Below, piece after piece: positions 25,910-34,742 of a stretch of 64,000 nucleotides of DNA (position 1 is the stretch's first letter; the number at the start of each line of letters is the position of its first letter). The notes beneath the pieces were generated by a model that made no database searches, was not told the DNA's origin, and was given only the letters and a program-made list of their open reading frames with translations. The DNA lies in the NCBI GenBank assembly GCA_902495005.1, contig CABUVL010000001.1:62001-126000 (forward strand), in the 5' to 3' direction. The stretch is from an uncultured Verrucomicrobiota bacterium. Lineage in GTDB: Bacteria; Verrucomicrobiota; Verrucomicrobiia; Opitutales; UBA9783. The translations under genes and the position numbers were made by a program.

Positions 25910-26335
25910 TTACAGGCCACGCAGGGTTTTCGTACTCGCGTCGTGCGCGCGATATCGAACGGCCTCAATGCGATGGTGCCCTTGGCGTCGATCTGCCTGT
26001 TGTGCCCAGTTTTCTTTTAATTGCGCCAGCGACTGACGAGCGTGATCCGCATTGCGAATTTGATCCTCACTCAATTGCAAATCCGGAATGCGCGACTGTA
26101 ACGCCTCAATGACCAACACACAGGCGATGTGCTTACACGTGTCGGGAATGAACGTTTTATCCGTTTGACCGCTTTGCCAGTCATCGGGTACAAAGGCGCG
26201 AATGTAGGCACAGACATCCCGAATGATGTTCGGAAGCGGGTTTTGGTTCGCTTGATACTGTTTGAATAAAGCAATTTGATCGCTTGCGAGGTAATCTTCA
26301 AGCGCAGTTTCGTTGAGAGGAATCCAGTTGAACAT
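25910..26335 (-). CDS. Phage protein, Mu gp36-like (DUF1320) head-tail connector
   Basis: 141 residues from the ATG of MFNWIPLNETALEDY; the longer frame from 26377 has no good start. It is helical, with TALEDYLASDQIALF at the start and a C-terminal RYRAHDA. It fits the DUF1320 (gp36) family, whose start reads Y.T..DLA..L...L, by position right after the capsid gene and by length. The assignment rests on position plus a loose motif. Confidence 0.55.
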   Translation of the reverse strand: MFNWIPLNETALEDYLASDQIALFKQYQANQNPLPNIIRDVCAYIRAFVPDDWQSGQTDKTFIPDTCKHIACVLVIEALQSRIPDLQLSEDQIRNADHARQSLAQLKENWAQQADRRQGHHRIEAVRYRAHDASTKTLRGL

Positions 26336-26394
26336 AGTTTGAAAAATTGAAGCCCAGCACCGTAATTCGACGATCACGGTGCTGAAGATGCGTA

Positions 26395-27303
26395 CTAAGC
26401 TTGTGTTTTAATGTCAATTTGCGTAATACCGTCGGAGGAAGTCACCACGAGGTTGCTGTAATGCTCAACCGTAATGTCCGTGAACTTTGCGTGCTCTTCC
26501 ACGTAAACTCGGAATAATTTTTCACCTTCCATTGGAGTAACAAAACGCTTTAAATGCGACGGTTCGTCTTTTAATAATCCGTTTTGCGTGAAAAAGGCAA
26601 AAATTTCATTTCCCTGAATTTCATGACCTTGGACACCAAGATGTTGCTTCCTAAGCAGCTTGATTTCATCCACAAGTAATTTTTCTGCCAACTTTTCACG
26701 CGACAACTCGGCAATGAGGTGAGAACTCGTATCCCCCTGTGAATGGTAACAATCTTGCCGTTGGTACCAGGCCAACTCGCCCATTAGAATGCGGTTCGGG
26801 TAAAAACCGTACGTATTGGCGGATTGCAACAGGCACTCTCGCACATCTTTATCCGGCGTACTGCCGGCATCCCAAGTTTTTTCAACCCGCTGTGCATTCT
26901 CTTTCAAAGCGGTTATAGCGCGACGAAGTTCATTGCGGTAGAGACGCTTCATGAGCAAGTGAACGTAGCGTTCTTGCCAATCCGTCCCAACAACGTCATC
27001 GACGTCGACACGTATGGTGAGACCCTTGTTCAATGTTTTTGATTGAACGGTTTGGCCTTGGAATTCAATCCGCTTAAAACTACACCCTTGAGCGCGTAGA
27101 TCGTCCTGTTCAGAGTAAAACATCTGATCGTTGTCGGCCTTCTTGTATTCAAAGCGGCGCGATACGGGAACCTGCGGGGCAATAAAATTTAAGAGCGCCT
27201 CGATGTGTTCCTCATCCTGCCAATCTTTCGTGAATGCCGTCAGCTCTTCCGAGTAATTCGTGTGATTGAATTGCGATTCTTGTGCGTTTGATAATTGATT
27301 CAT
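26395..27303 (-). CDS. Major capsid protein, phage
   Basis: 302 residues. Long helical stretches in the middle (LLMKRLYRNELRRAITAL, about 120-140) and a C-terminal part ending EHAKFTDITVEHYSNLVV, TSSDGI resemble HK97-fold capsids, especially the E-loop and spine layout. PNRILMGELAWYQRQ (about 185) resembles the A-domain region of phage coat proteins. It sits between a 149-residue decoration-like gene and the connector genes, as in other Mu-like phages. No cleavage site is obvious. Confidence 0.7.
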   Translation of the reverse strand: MNQLSNAQESQFNHTNYSEELTAFTKDWQDEEHIEALLNFIAPQVPVSRRFEYKKADNDQMFYSEQDDLRAQGCSFKRIEFQGQTVQSKTLNKGLTIRVDVDDVVGTDWQERYVHLLMKRLYRNELRRAITALKENAQRVEKTWDAGSTPDKDVRECLLQSANTYGFYPNRILMGELAWYQRQDCYHSQGDTSSHLIAELSREKLAEKLLVDEIKLLRKQHLGVQGHEIQGNEIFAFFTQNGLLKDEPSHLKRFVTPMEGEKLFRVYVEEHAKFTDITVEHYSNLVVTSSDGITQIDIKTQA

Positions 27304-27305
27304 AC

Positions 27306-27755
27306 TTATTCCTTAATTTCAAGTTGATGTGCCACTGTGCTCGCGACTTCGATAAGGTCGTCTTTGGCCCCACTCGTCAGCGCAAGACCGACACAGGTGT
27401 ACTTTCCGGCCGTCGTCGGCAACGATTTAATGCAGCCATCGGCATCCGCGCACAGGAGCGTTCCCGCCTTAACAACATCACTGGCCTTTAATTGCACAGT
27501 TTGTTTGCAAGAGCCCAAGAGGTAGACACAGAGAGGATCTTGCGAGGTTTGATGCACGGCCCCGATGGGCATTTCATTAGCTTGACATAACCTAACATGG
27601 TCGCTGTCTTCCGCGAAGCATACGAGCCGGTAAGGCGGTAAATTCGACGTGCTTGCGAATTTTGTCAAGGCACCGTCGTGCACGCCGGAGGCCATTTGTG
27701 CGTTTGCGAAGATGAAACCGTCAAGGATTTCATGTGATTTGTATTTTGTTTTCAT
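27306..27755 (-). CDS. Phage decoration-like protein
   Basis: 149 residues, beta-rich with small residues and a repeated VKAGTLLCADADGC-type region (about 90-105) typical of DUF2190/lambda gpD-like head proteins. It lies immediately upstream of the capsid gene (2 bases) and downstream of the protease. It resembles the small head protein found between protease and capsid in Mu-like phages. The family call is tentative. Confidence 0.55.
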   Translation of the reverse strand: MKTKYKSHEILDGFIFANAQMASGVHDGALTKFASTSNLPPYRLVCFAEDSDHVRLCQANEMPIGAVHQTSQDPLCVYLLGSCKQTVQLKASDVVKAGTLLCADADGCIKSLPTTAGKYTCVGLALTSGAKDDLIEVASTVAHQLEIKE

Positions 27756-27772
27756 AGGAAATTTTATTCAAT

Positions 27773-28390
27773 TTATTTACGATTGCACCATACGTGTTTC
27801 CACGCTTCCGGATAACTTTCCCCGGTGCTTTCCATCCGCTGTTGAACAAGCTTGGAAAAGCGTAAAATGTTCTGCTTCTCATCCCGCGTTTGATGAAGAC
27901 GTGCGATAAACTCAACCTTAGGTGCTTCGGCCGCAATGGGCTTAACGGGTAAGTTCGGTTGGTTGGTCAGCCCAACTGACAACAATCGTACGGGCGTAAA
28001 TGATCCTGCCTGGATACATTTCATGAGCCATCGTGGCGATAAATAACGATATTGCCCTTCGTTCATCAATTGAACACCGGCTTGATTCCACTTAATCTCT
28101 ACCCATATGCCATTCTCATCCACTTTTAGGCTCTTTACGCGACCGTACTCACGGGTATTCATGTGTTCGGGCAAATTTGCAAAATTTGGGTCGTCGGGAT
28201 GTCCGATATAAACGGGGATGTATTTCCAACCGAAACGATGCAACAAGGACTTAAATTGCTGGGCCAATTGCAAGGCAGCGGCCTTTGTGATATGTTGCCG
28301 ACCATAAGGGTGTGAAAAAACACCGTACGTTGCCAGTTGAAGCCAACGTGAATTTGTACTTGTGTTCATAGGTATGCAAGGAGTGAGCAT
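27773..28390 (-). CDS. Mu I-like phage head maturation protease
   Basis: 205 residues. Sequence landmarks of the Mu gpI/gp32-type protease family: VYIGHPDDPNF (about 60-70, the His-containing loop), YRYLSPRW (about 112, the Ser-containing strand) and VGLTNQPNLPVKP (about 138). The C-terminal tail is helical and may be the scaffold part. The enzyme cleaves the scaffold and capsid during head maturation. It lies between the portal and decoration-like genes as expected. Alternative start at 28369. Confidence 0.75.
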   Translation of the reverse strand: MLTPCIPMNTSTNSRWLQLATYGVFSHPYGRQHITKAAALQLAQQFKSLLHRFGWKYIPVYIGHPDDPNFANLPEHMNTREYGRVKSLKVDENGIWVEIKWNQAGVQLMNEGQYRYLSPRWLMKCIQAGSFTPVRLLSVGLTNQPNLPVKPIAAEAPKVEFIARLHQTRDEKQNILRFSKLVQQRMESTGESYPEAWKHVWCNRK

Positions 28391-28399
28391 GAGATTTCT

Positions 28400-29602
28400 T
28401 TAGAATGATTGTTTGAGAGTATCGTTGGAATTGCAGGGAGGATTTAAACCGAAGTGTTCTCGAATATCGTTCAAACTCAACGAGACACCCATGTCCCAGA
28501 GCGTCTTAAAAATGGCCAGATCGTTATTCAAGTTCTTATTGGCCGAAAACTTAAGTTGGAAATACGCCTTGGGGTGATCGGTCCCCAATAAATACTTTAA
28601 GACACAACGGTCCACCTGGTTATTCAGTGTTTCTGAAATCATTTGCGCGTCATCTTCTTCGAGCAACGTCTTTTCATCCTTCTGCACGGACGCCCCCAAG
28701 CCGTTTTGCTGAGAAATCGTCGTCAAATCTGAACCACGCCAAAGGGCTGCCATTGCGCGGTCCATACGTTCTACAAGTTTCGGGTAAGGCAACTCGCCTT
28801 TCCCAGAAATATCGATGGCCTGAATGTCGGTCCCCGTTGACATGAGCGCGTGGAATTCAGCTCCAAAATTTTTAACCGCTTCACGTGCGATCTCCCATTC
28901 ATTTGAACCGGGTCGCGCATTTGTGACGCCCTTCACACCCGGCATGCCGTTACGCTCGCAATAAATGAGCCAGTCTCGCAGCGGCAGGTGCTTGAACAAG
29001 TACGCGATGGAACACGACTCCATAAGCCCGTCCCCCGTTGTTATAAGCCATTCACCCGATGCGAGCGGAATCCTTTGATCCTGATCGGATTTCACAAAGT
29101 GCAGATGGCCATCCTTGTTTTCGAAAAACCAAAGCGGGACGAAACGGAATTCTGCGCTTAAGAATCGTTTGCTTTTAACGTTCAGTGGCTTAAAAACAAC
29201 TTCGTGGACGGCATACTTTTTCCCAATGGCATCCATCATCTGCTTAATCAAGAGGGCCAAGCCGCCGCGTTCGTTTTCGTCGTACGCGTTTACGCAGCTC
29301 AGATTGTTGTAAAAAGACTCTAAGATTTCTTTTTGTAAGAAGGCTTCCTCGCTGTTGTCGAGGGTTAAAATTTCCCACGGCAGGCGCGAGATTGCTTTTT
29401 TACGCTTTGAAATCACGCCCTGTAATAAATCATCACGATGTTCAATGGCTTCCCATATGAGAGCCGCTTGCTTCAGGTGGCCCGCGTGGAAAGCATCTAA
29501 GATGCGGGATAAGGAAGCCGGTGTCAGAGAACGTATGGGATTCCACGCCTGACGTGCAATGCTGTCCTGACGAAATGAGGTGAGGTATGTGTTAATCTTC
29601 AT
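28400..29602 (-). CDS. Phage portal protein, Mu gp29-like (DUF935)
   Basis: 400 residues. The start RSLTPASLSRILDAF and AALIWEAIEHRDDLLQG, then ISKRKKAISRLPWEI (about 60-75), are the signature of the DUF935/gp29 portal family. The C-terminal part has the SDLTTISQQNGLGAS stretch. Portals form the ring through which DNA enters the head. The start overlaps the terminase end by 11 bases, and translation is probably coupled. It is shorter than Mu gp29 (about 510 residues). Confidence 0.8.
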   Translation of the reverse strand: MKINTYLTSFRQDSIARQAWNPIRSLTPASLSRILDAFHAGHLKQAALIWEAIEHRDDLLQGVISKRKKAISRLPWEILTLDNSEEAFLQKEILESFYNNLSCVNAYDENERGGLALLIKQMMDAIGKKYAVHEVVFKPLNVKSKRFLSAEFRFVPLWFFENKDGHLHFVKSDQDQRIPLASGEWLITTGDGLMESCSIAYLFKHLPLRDWLIYCERNGMPGVKGVTNARPGSNEWEIAREAVKNFGAEFHALMSTGTDIQAIDISGKGELPYPKLVERMDRAMAALWRGSDLTTISQQNGLGASVQKDEKTLLEEDDAQMISETLNNQVDRCVLKYLLGTDHPKAYFQLKFSANKNLNNDLAIFKTLWDMGVSLSLNDIREHFGLNPPCNSNDTLKQSF

Positions 29603-30923
29603 AAATAAAATGTTGAGCGGTTCTAAAAATTTCGGTTGTACACGTGGAAGGAGTCGTCAATCGGCTGGCGTACACGGCCAACGCGAATGCCCAAAATCGA
29701 TCGGCATGCCCCGCCGAGCTATGCTTAGCTTCAAAACTGGAGTGCGACGACAAGCAGCGCAGTTGGACCGCCAAGAAATCGTCAATGAGGTCTGCTTGCT
29801 TGGGGAGCTTAATTTGTCCACGTTCAAGTAACATTTTCAGTCCATACGCCAGCTGCTCTTTCGTTTTTACGGTAAATGTGACCCCATGTATGGCGTGTCC
29901 CCAACGCGTTTGCGCACGTTCCACAAATTGATGTCCAATCCCCGTTTGATCAATGCAAGCTCGATCAATGTGATAGGTATTGAAGAGCTGATCCAAAAGC
30001 ACTTCCTGTTGATCGAAACGGGCATTTTGTAAAACTTGTACATTTCTCGTAAGCAATTGATCTCCCATGGCCTCGAGGACAACAAAGACACTGAGGTCGC
30101 GCGATCGAGCCAAATCGACCCCCAAGAACGTGGGATGATTTTGGCAATGCTGCCAAGCTTCGGAGGGGGCATAAAAGCAATTTTGCAAATCTCTAAAATC
30201 AATAAACGTGGTATTTTCATCCATGGGCACACACATGTACTCTTGTTGGAAAATAAGTTCACTGGCGCAGGCGTTGCGAATGAAATCGAAATAAGCGGAT
30301 TCATCCATGTGGTATCTGGGATCATTGGCCGGCAATTTCGCCTTTAACTTTTCTAAAAACCCCTGTTCGAGGGCATCTTCCAGTGTCACCGTATGCAGAG
30401 AAATTTTTTTGGGGTTCCCATTGTGTTTAACTTCTTGAATGAGTCGGTTAAAAAAATTGTTGTGGCCGCGGTGGGTCGAAATGATTTCCAAATGCCCTCC
30501 CCAGGTAATTCCAGGGTACGCGATGTTGTAAAGTTGTTCGGGATCCTCATGAAGTGCGAATTCGTCCAAAATACGAGTGCCGCGTTTGCCGGCTTGGGCG
30601 TTGGGATTGGAAGAAACAATTTGCAGGGTGCTCTTGTTGAACACGCTCAATGCGTACGTGTGTTGCGAACCCGCCTTGCTGATCACGGGAAGTGCCTGCT
30701 GAATAATGTACGCAAAATTCTTGCAGTCGTTGAGGAACAATTGCGCCTGCACAAGATTTTGCGAACAAATCCACAAAAAAGTCTTGGGCAGCCGCAAGCA
30801 TTCTCGTACGGCTCGATACGCGCTGGCCCACGACAGGCCAATTTGTCTAGATTTTTCCATAATTTTTATTTGGGCATCGTCCTCAATCCAACGTTTTTGG
30901 TAAGGCAAAAAAAACGCGTTCAT
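29592..30923 (-). CDS. Terminase large subunit, Mu gp28-like
   Basis: 443 residues. An N-terminal ATPase with a Walker-A-like KSRQIGLSWA (about 24-33) and a Walker-B-like ILDEFALHE (about 116). A C-terminal nuclease-type domain opens with GVDLARSRDLSV (about 267) and contains CIDQTGIG (about 325) and a late Asp (HADRFWAFALA). It packages phage DNA. It is 3 bases downstream of the 107-residue gene and overlaps the portal gene. No frameshift is seen. The plus-strand frames across it are shadows. Confidence 0.85.
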   Translation of the reverse strand: MNAFFLPYQKRWIEDDAQIKIMEKSRQIGLSWASAYRAVRECLRLPKTFLWICSQNLVQAQLFLNDCKNFAYIIQQALPVISKAGSQHTYALSVFNKSTLQIVSSNPNAQAGKRGTRILDEFALHEDPEQLYNIAYPGITWGGHLEIISTHRGHNNFFNRLIQEVKHNGNPKKISLHTVTLEDALEQGFLEKLKAKLPANDPRYHMDESAYFDFIRNACASELIFQQEYMCVPMDENTTFIDFRDLQNCFYAPSEAWQHCQNHPTFLGVDLARSRDLSVFVVLEAMGDQLLTRNVQVLQNARFDQQEVLLDQLFNTYHIDRACIDQTGIGHQFVERAQTRWGHAIHGVTFTVKTKEQLAYGLKMLLERGQIKLPKQADLIDDFLAVQLRCLSSHSSFEAKHSSAGHADRFWAFALAVYASRLTTPSTCTTEIFRTAQHFIYED

Positions 30924-30926
30924 GAT

Positions 30927-31250
30927 TCACAGCAAGTTGAGTTGTTCTTCAATGTCCCTGATCGTATCTTCCGACAACATCAAATCCCGCTGATCTGCTT
31001 CACCCAGTGATTGTTGCTTCGAGAGCATTTGCAATTGTTGATAATTTTGAATCAACTTTTGCAATACACTGACGATTTCCTTAATCGTTTTCCAATCCGG
31101 ATTATCCTGCGAACTTATCTGCAATATTTGAGATAAATATTCCCAAACGTGTCCGATCGCTTGTTCGGCCAAGCGGATTTGCTCGTTCATGTCGGCTGTC
31201 TTTTTTGCAAGGGACGCAGAGGGGTCCGTATGACGAAGTGTTCGTTTCAT
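30927..31250 (-). CDS. Small helical phage protein before terminase
   Basis: 107 residues, almost all helical, with a long heptad stretch (about 20-100). Its position directly upstream of the large terminase suggests a small terminase subunit or a Mu gp27-like protein, but no HTH is obvious. The function is not established. Confidence 0.6.
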   Translation of the reverse strand: MKRTLRHTDPSASLAKKTADMNEQIRLAEQAIGHVWEYLSQILQISSQDNPDWKTIKEIVSVLQKLIQNYQQLQMLSKQQSLGEADQRDLMLSEDTIRDIEEQLNLL

Positions 31251-31294
31251 ACAATGTGTTTAAAGAAGGTTTAACGGTAAAATACACCTATCGG

Positions 31295-31750
31295 CTATAG
31301 TTTTAGATCAACGAGGGCTGACCCAAAATACAGACCAATAATGGCAGATAGCAAGTGCGTGTCTAATGGCGTTATGACAAGACCCTTAAGCTGTGTCCAA
31401 TGGACCTTGTCGCAAGCCGATGAAAAGAATAAGAATCCACTCGTCGATTGCGAGTAACCGACAGAAATGGGAATTTCTGGGTGTATGATGGCAATTAATT
31501 TCGGGAAGACGATCACGAAGAAAACCGCCAGGAGGGCAATAATTCTTCGCGTAATTTGTACGCCTTGTGGGCGAGCATTGCGCGCATTGGCAACGGAAAT
31601 TTCCAAGAGGTGCTTCTTGTGTAATGCGAAGAGTCGTTCACGGTGACGAGCAAGCAAGGCAAAACTAACAAGACGAATGGAGCTCCCAAACAGCGAAGAT
31701 CCAAAGAGAGAGATTAATTCTGTAGGCAAGGTGTACATAATGAATTGCAA
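31295..31750 (-). CDS. Small phage-associated membrane protein
   Basis: 151 residues. Two or three hydrophobic segments: a moderately hydrophobic stretch near residues 15-35, a clear TM at about 68-88 (IALLAVFFVIVFPKLIAI) and a C-terminal one (about 130-145). The pattern and position resemble the 3-TM holin-like proteins placed ahead of terminase in some Mu-like prophages. No endolysin is next to it. An alternative start lies at 31738. Confidence 0.55.
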   Translation of the reverse strand: MQFIMYTLPTELISLFGSSLFGSSIRLVSFALLARHRERLFALHKKHLLEISVANARNARPQGVQITRRIIALLAVFFVIVFPKLIAIIHPEIPISVGYSQSTSGFLFFSSACDKVHWTQLKGLVITPLDTHLLSAIIGLYFGSALVDLKL

Positions 31751-32129
31751 GTGAGGCTATTCTACCATATGATTGAAAGTCCTCAATGATTGCGTTGGCT
31801 ATTTTGGCTAATTTTATTGTTTATAATAAATAGATTAAAAATTTTTGGTTGTATTAATTTTTATCATGCGTCAATTCTAATAATATGAATTAGTACAGCC
31901 GTAGTGTGAAAGTAATGCACATGAAGAAAATTGAAACACTAATCCATTAATTATCAGATGATTTTTACTGGAGCACTTTTGAAGTTTTATGGGAATGTGA
32001 CATTTCTCATCGCGAGAACGGTACACTCATCGAACGTCGGGCCATGTGTGAACCCATAGTGACGATTTCCACTACATCAACCATGGTGAACCATTGACAT
32101 TTCAAGCTTTTATACAGCAATGCGTTGTC
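31751..32129. other. Intergenic stretch right of the phage block
   Basis: About 380 bases, AT-rich at 31790-31960. No gene, tRNA or attachment-site-like repeat is visible. Confidence 0.4.
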
Positions 32130-32957
32130 TCAGTCACAGATCATGGGATGCGTACGATAAAATTCCTCTAAAAACTTCATTTTGGACGCCAGCAAAAGAT
32201 CCAACGAGGGGGCCGCGTCGCATTTGTCCGCACGCATTTCTTCAAATCTTACAAGTAAATCCGGATCCTTACTGGATATGACAAGCGGCTCCAAACGATA
32301 TCGATTCCATATAAAGCATCGACTGTTCAAAGCGGCCGTCTGCAAAAAATGCAATGCGGGCTCTAAAGTTTTAAAAAAGAATTGCGAAGACTTGATCAAC
32401 ACGCGCCTTTGTGTGGATTGACAACGGGCTTGAATCCACGCGTCCGAATCCGCCTGCGTGATCGCCAAGCATTGGTAATCACAAGCGTAATGATGTGCTT
32501 GCAACAAAGATTGAACGTAAGCTTCGTAGACGGGGGACAACAAAGTTACTTCAAAAATAATGGGATAACGATACGGCAACAATTTGGGCAATACACGTGT
32601 CAACAACGAAAGGGCAAACGCATTCGTATTTTCCCTCAAGAGGGCCTCCCCATAATTTGCTCGAATCGCGTCTAAGTGTGGATGATATTTGACAAATTTG
32701 CGTACGGACAATTCAATGGCGTTTATCCCGCGCTCTTCAAACAAGTGCTTTACGGCGGGCAATAGTTGAGTGGTTTTGCCCGAACCTGACTGCCCCACTA
32801 AACGCATGCAAAAGGGGAACTCAAACGCACCCTGGACTTCCCTTAAGAGGTCTTTTAAGGCCAAATCGACTAAAGTATCCCACTGCTGTACGGGGAACGC
32901 CCGCTCAATGTCCGCTACGCCCCATTGACTTTGAATAAAATCCAAAACAGGCCGCAT
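32130..32957 (-). CDS. Zeta-toxin-like P-loop kinase
   Basis: 275 residues. A Walker A motif GQSGSGKT (residues 55-62) is followed by a VKYHPHL segment (about 90) and ENTNAFALSLL...FEVTL (about 108-140), matching the zeta toxin/UDP-GlcNAc kinase layout (P-loop, xHPxL, Glu/Asn-Thr strand). Zeta toxins phosphorylate UDP-N-acetylglucosamine and block wall synthesis. No epsilon antitoxin gene adjoins it. It lies 7 bases after mlaD in the same direction and probably in its operon, so a housekeeping kinase role is also possible. The catalytic Asp/Lys set cannot be confirmed by eye. Confidence 0.6.
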   Translation of the reverse strand: MRPVLDFIQSQWGVADIERAFPVQQWDTLVDLALKDLLREVQGAFEFPFCMRLVGQSGSGKTTQLLPAVKHLFEERGINAIELSVRKFVKYHPHLDAIRANYGEALLRENTNAFALSLLTRVLPKLLPYRYPIIFEVTLLSPVYEAYVQSLLQAHHYACDYQCLAITQADSDAWIQARCQSTQRRVLIKSSQFFFKTLEPALHFLQTAALNSRCFIWNRYRLEPLVISSKDPDLLVRFEEMRADKCDAAPSLDLLLASKMKFLEEFYRTHPMICD

Positions 32958-32964
32958 TTTCCCC

Positions 32965-33918
32965 TTATAACAAAGCGCTGGCCGCGGCTCCTATAGCGGA
33001 TACAGGTCCCGTATTGGCAATATTATCGCTGGCTTTTTCGACCTTATTAAGGACCCCTTCCGCCTTACGGTATAGCTCATCGTTGCTGATGAGACGGCCT
33101 AAAGTACTCTTATCCGCGTTGAGCTTTTCACAAAATTCATTTATATTTTTCACAATACGATCAAAATCTTGCGCAGTCTTCTCATCCATCATCAACTTAC
33201 CCAACATACCTTGCCCCGCTTTAACATTTTCAACGACCGATTTTACGGTATCCATTATCTCATCCACCTTATTTGCCGCTACGGTAATGGATTCCATCAA
33301 CTTACTAAGGTCGTCGTAAGCCTTATCGTCCATGATAATTTTACCCAAGGTCCCCTCGCCAGAAGCAATTTTTTTCGTGATTACATTCAAATTGTCAATC
33401 ACTTGATACAATTTGGTAAAACCACTCTCACGATCATTTCCGTCAGATTTATCTAAGTTTCCCAAAATATGATCCAATTTTTTGCCGACACGACTAAATT
33501 GTTGAATGACGGTCGACAGGTCAGTTGCCTGCTGCGTTTTTATGAAACTGTCACTTTTCAACACCTGGGGTGAGGTTCCAGGAGAAATGGCAATGTAGTT
33601 CGCCCCCAACAAGCCTGCCATGAGAATTGTCGCCCTGGAATCTTCTGGCACGTGATAACGTTTTTCAATACTTAAAACGGCCACCGCCAACCCCTTATCC
33701 AAGTACGTATTGACAACACTGCCGACACGCACACCCGCCACACGGACATCATCCCCCACCTGTAATTGCCGTAAATCGGCAAACAAGGCATTCAATCGAT
33801 ACCCCTCGTGTTGACTTACGGACAACTGCGTCAACGCGGTGTAAACCACATACATGAGCATAAGCCCAAACAGTACAAATAATAACACACGCAAACTTTC
33901 AAATACTTTTGTTTTCAT
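32965..33918 (-). CDS. mlaD: MCE/MlaD-type lipid-binding protein
   Basis: 317 residues. One N-terminal TM anchor (about 8-28) precedes an MCE domain (about 38-115, LRQLQVGDDVRVAGVRVGSV and GANYIAISPG). A long helical C-terminal tail (about 140-305) has a heptad-like pattern and recurrent LGKL/LGRL motifs. MlaD hexamers bind phospholipid substrate in the periplasm for the MlaFEDB transporter that keeps outer-membrane asymmetry. It overlaps mlaF by 4 bases. The long tail makes it larger than E. coli MlaD (183 residues). Confidence 0.9.
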   Translation of the reverse strand: MKTKVFESLRVLLFVLFGLMLMYVVYTALTQLSVSQHEGYRLNALFADLRQLQVGDDVRVAGVRVGSVVNTYLDKGLAVAVLSIEKRYHVPEDSRATILMAGLLGANYIAISPGTSPQVLKSDSFIKTQQATDLSTVIQQFSRVGKKLDHILGNLDKSDGNDRESGFTKLYQVIDNLNVITKKIASGEGTLGKIIMDDKAYDDLSKLMESITVAANKVDEIMDTVKSVVENVKAGQGMLGKLMMDEKTAQDFDRIVKNINEFCEKLNADKSTLGRLISNDELYRKAEGVLNKVEKASDNIANTGPVSAIGAAASALL

Positions 33919-34727
33919 GATAAAGCAGATAAAAATTTAGGCTGATTAAGGTTAATGGTAGGTTGCAAGAAATTACGCACAAAGGGATGTGTCGATTGCA
34001 CGAGCGTTTGTGCCGTGTACAATTCCTGAATATGTCCCGATTGTAACAAGGCTATGTGATTGCCAATCGATTGCGCCAACATGACGTCGTGGGACACAAT
34101 AAACGTTGTAATGTGTGTTTGACGGTTCACATACCCAATCAACTCAATGATGGAAGCGGCCGTGACGGGATCAAGTTCTGACGTGGGTTCGTCAAACAAA
34201 AGTACATCGGGCTCCATCAGTAAACCACGCGCCAAAGCCACACGTTTACGCATACCTCCGGATAACTCGGACGGTCGCACAAAAGCAACTTCCTTTAACG
34301 CAAGCATTTCCAACATGCGAAGTACCCTCTGTTCAATTTCCGAGGCACCGTACATGCGATGTTCACGCAAATAAAGGGCCAAATTATCGAAAACCGTCAA
34401 TGAATTAAACAAGGCGCCCGATTGAAACACCAGGGCAATTACGTAACGTTGTTTCCGTTTAACTTGTTGCAAGTTTTCCCGATTGAAGTAGATCTGTCCG
34501 CCAGACACTTGACTGAGACCCGCCAACAAGCTTAAAAAAACACTTTTCCCCGAACCGCTCGGCCCCATGAGAACAAAAATTTCTCCCGGGCTCACGTGTA
34601 TGTTTACATCTTCCAAAACCATCCTGTTGCCAAAGCCCTTGGACACGTGCTCCACGTCAATCGCAATTGCCCCAGCTTTACACGGGCTTGAAAAGAAAGA
34701 TGTCTCACTCATTGAGTTCATTATCAA
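33915..34727 (-). CDS. mlaF: Mla-type ABC transporter ATPase
   Basis: 270 residues. Walker A GPSGSGKS (55-62), Q-loop near VFQSGALFNSLTVF, signature LSGGMRKRVALARGL (about 158-172), Walker B LLFDEPTSELDPV and switch His in VSHDV. The sequence fits the MlaF/Ttg2A subfamily that drives the MlaE permease. It is part of an mlaE-mlaF-mlaD operon on the minus strand. The N-terminal 20 residues before the first strand are variable; the start may be a few residues in. Confidence 0.92.
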   Translation of the reverse strand: MIMNSMSETSFFSSPCKAGAIAIDVEHVSKGFGNRMVLEDVNIHVSPGEIFVLMGPSGSGKSVFLSLLAGLSQVSGGQIYFNRENLQQVKRKQRYVIALVFQSGALFNSLTVFDNLALYLREHRMYGASEIEQRVLRMLEMLALKEVAFVRPSELSGGMRKRVALARGLLMEPDVLLFDEPTSELDPVTAASIIELIGYVNRQTHITTFIVSHDVMLAQSIGNHIALLQSGHIQELYTAQTLVQSTHPFVRNFLQPTINLNQPKFLSALS

Positions 34728-34742
34728 TAAAAAATCATTAAA

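Larger units (their letters stand above)
22561..31750 (-). mobile_element. Mu-like prophage head and connector block
   Basis: Thirteen tightly packed minus-strand genes, reading from right to left: membrane protein, small helical protein, terminase, portal, protease, decoration-like, capsid, two connector/completion-like, three small or tail-associated and a hub-like protein. The order terminase-portal-protease-capsid follows Mu-like phages. All frames are open, which argues for purifying selection or recent arrival. There is no integrase, transposase, repressor, lysozyme, tape measure, sheath or fibre. I find no terminal repeats or attachment sites, so the limits given are gene limits. It may be a prophage remnant or a domesticated particle such as a gene transfer agent. 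Confidence 0.75.

Noticed and set aside
30393..31010. 205-codon plus-strand frame opposite the terminase gene
   Set aside because: The minus strand encodes a recognisable terminase with ATPase and nuclease motifs; this frame has no family and is not supported.
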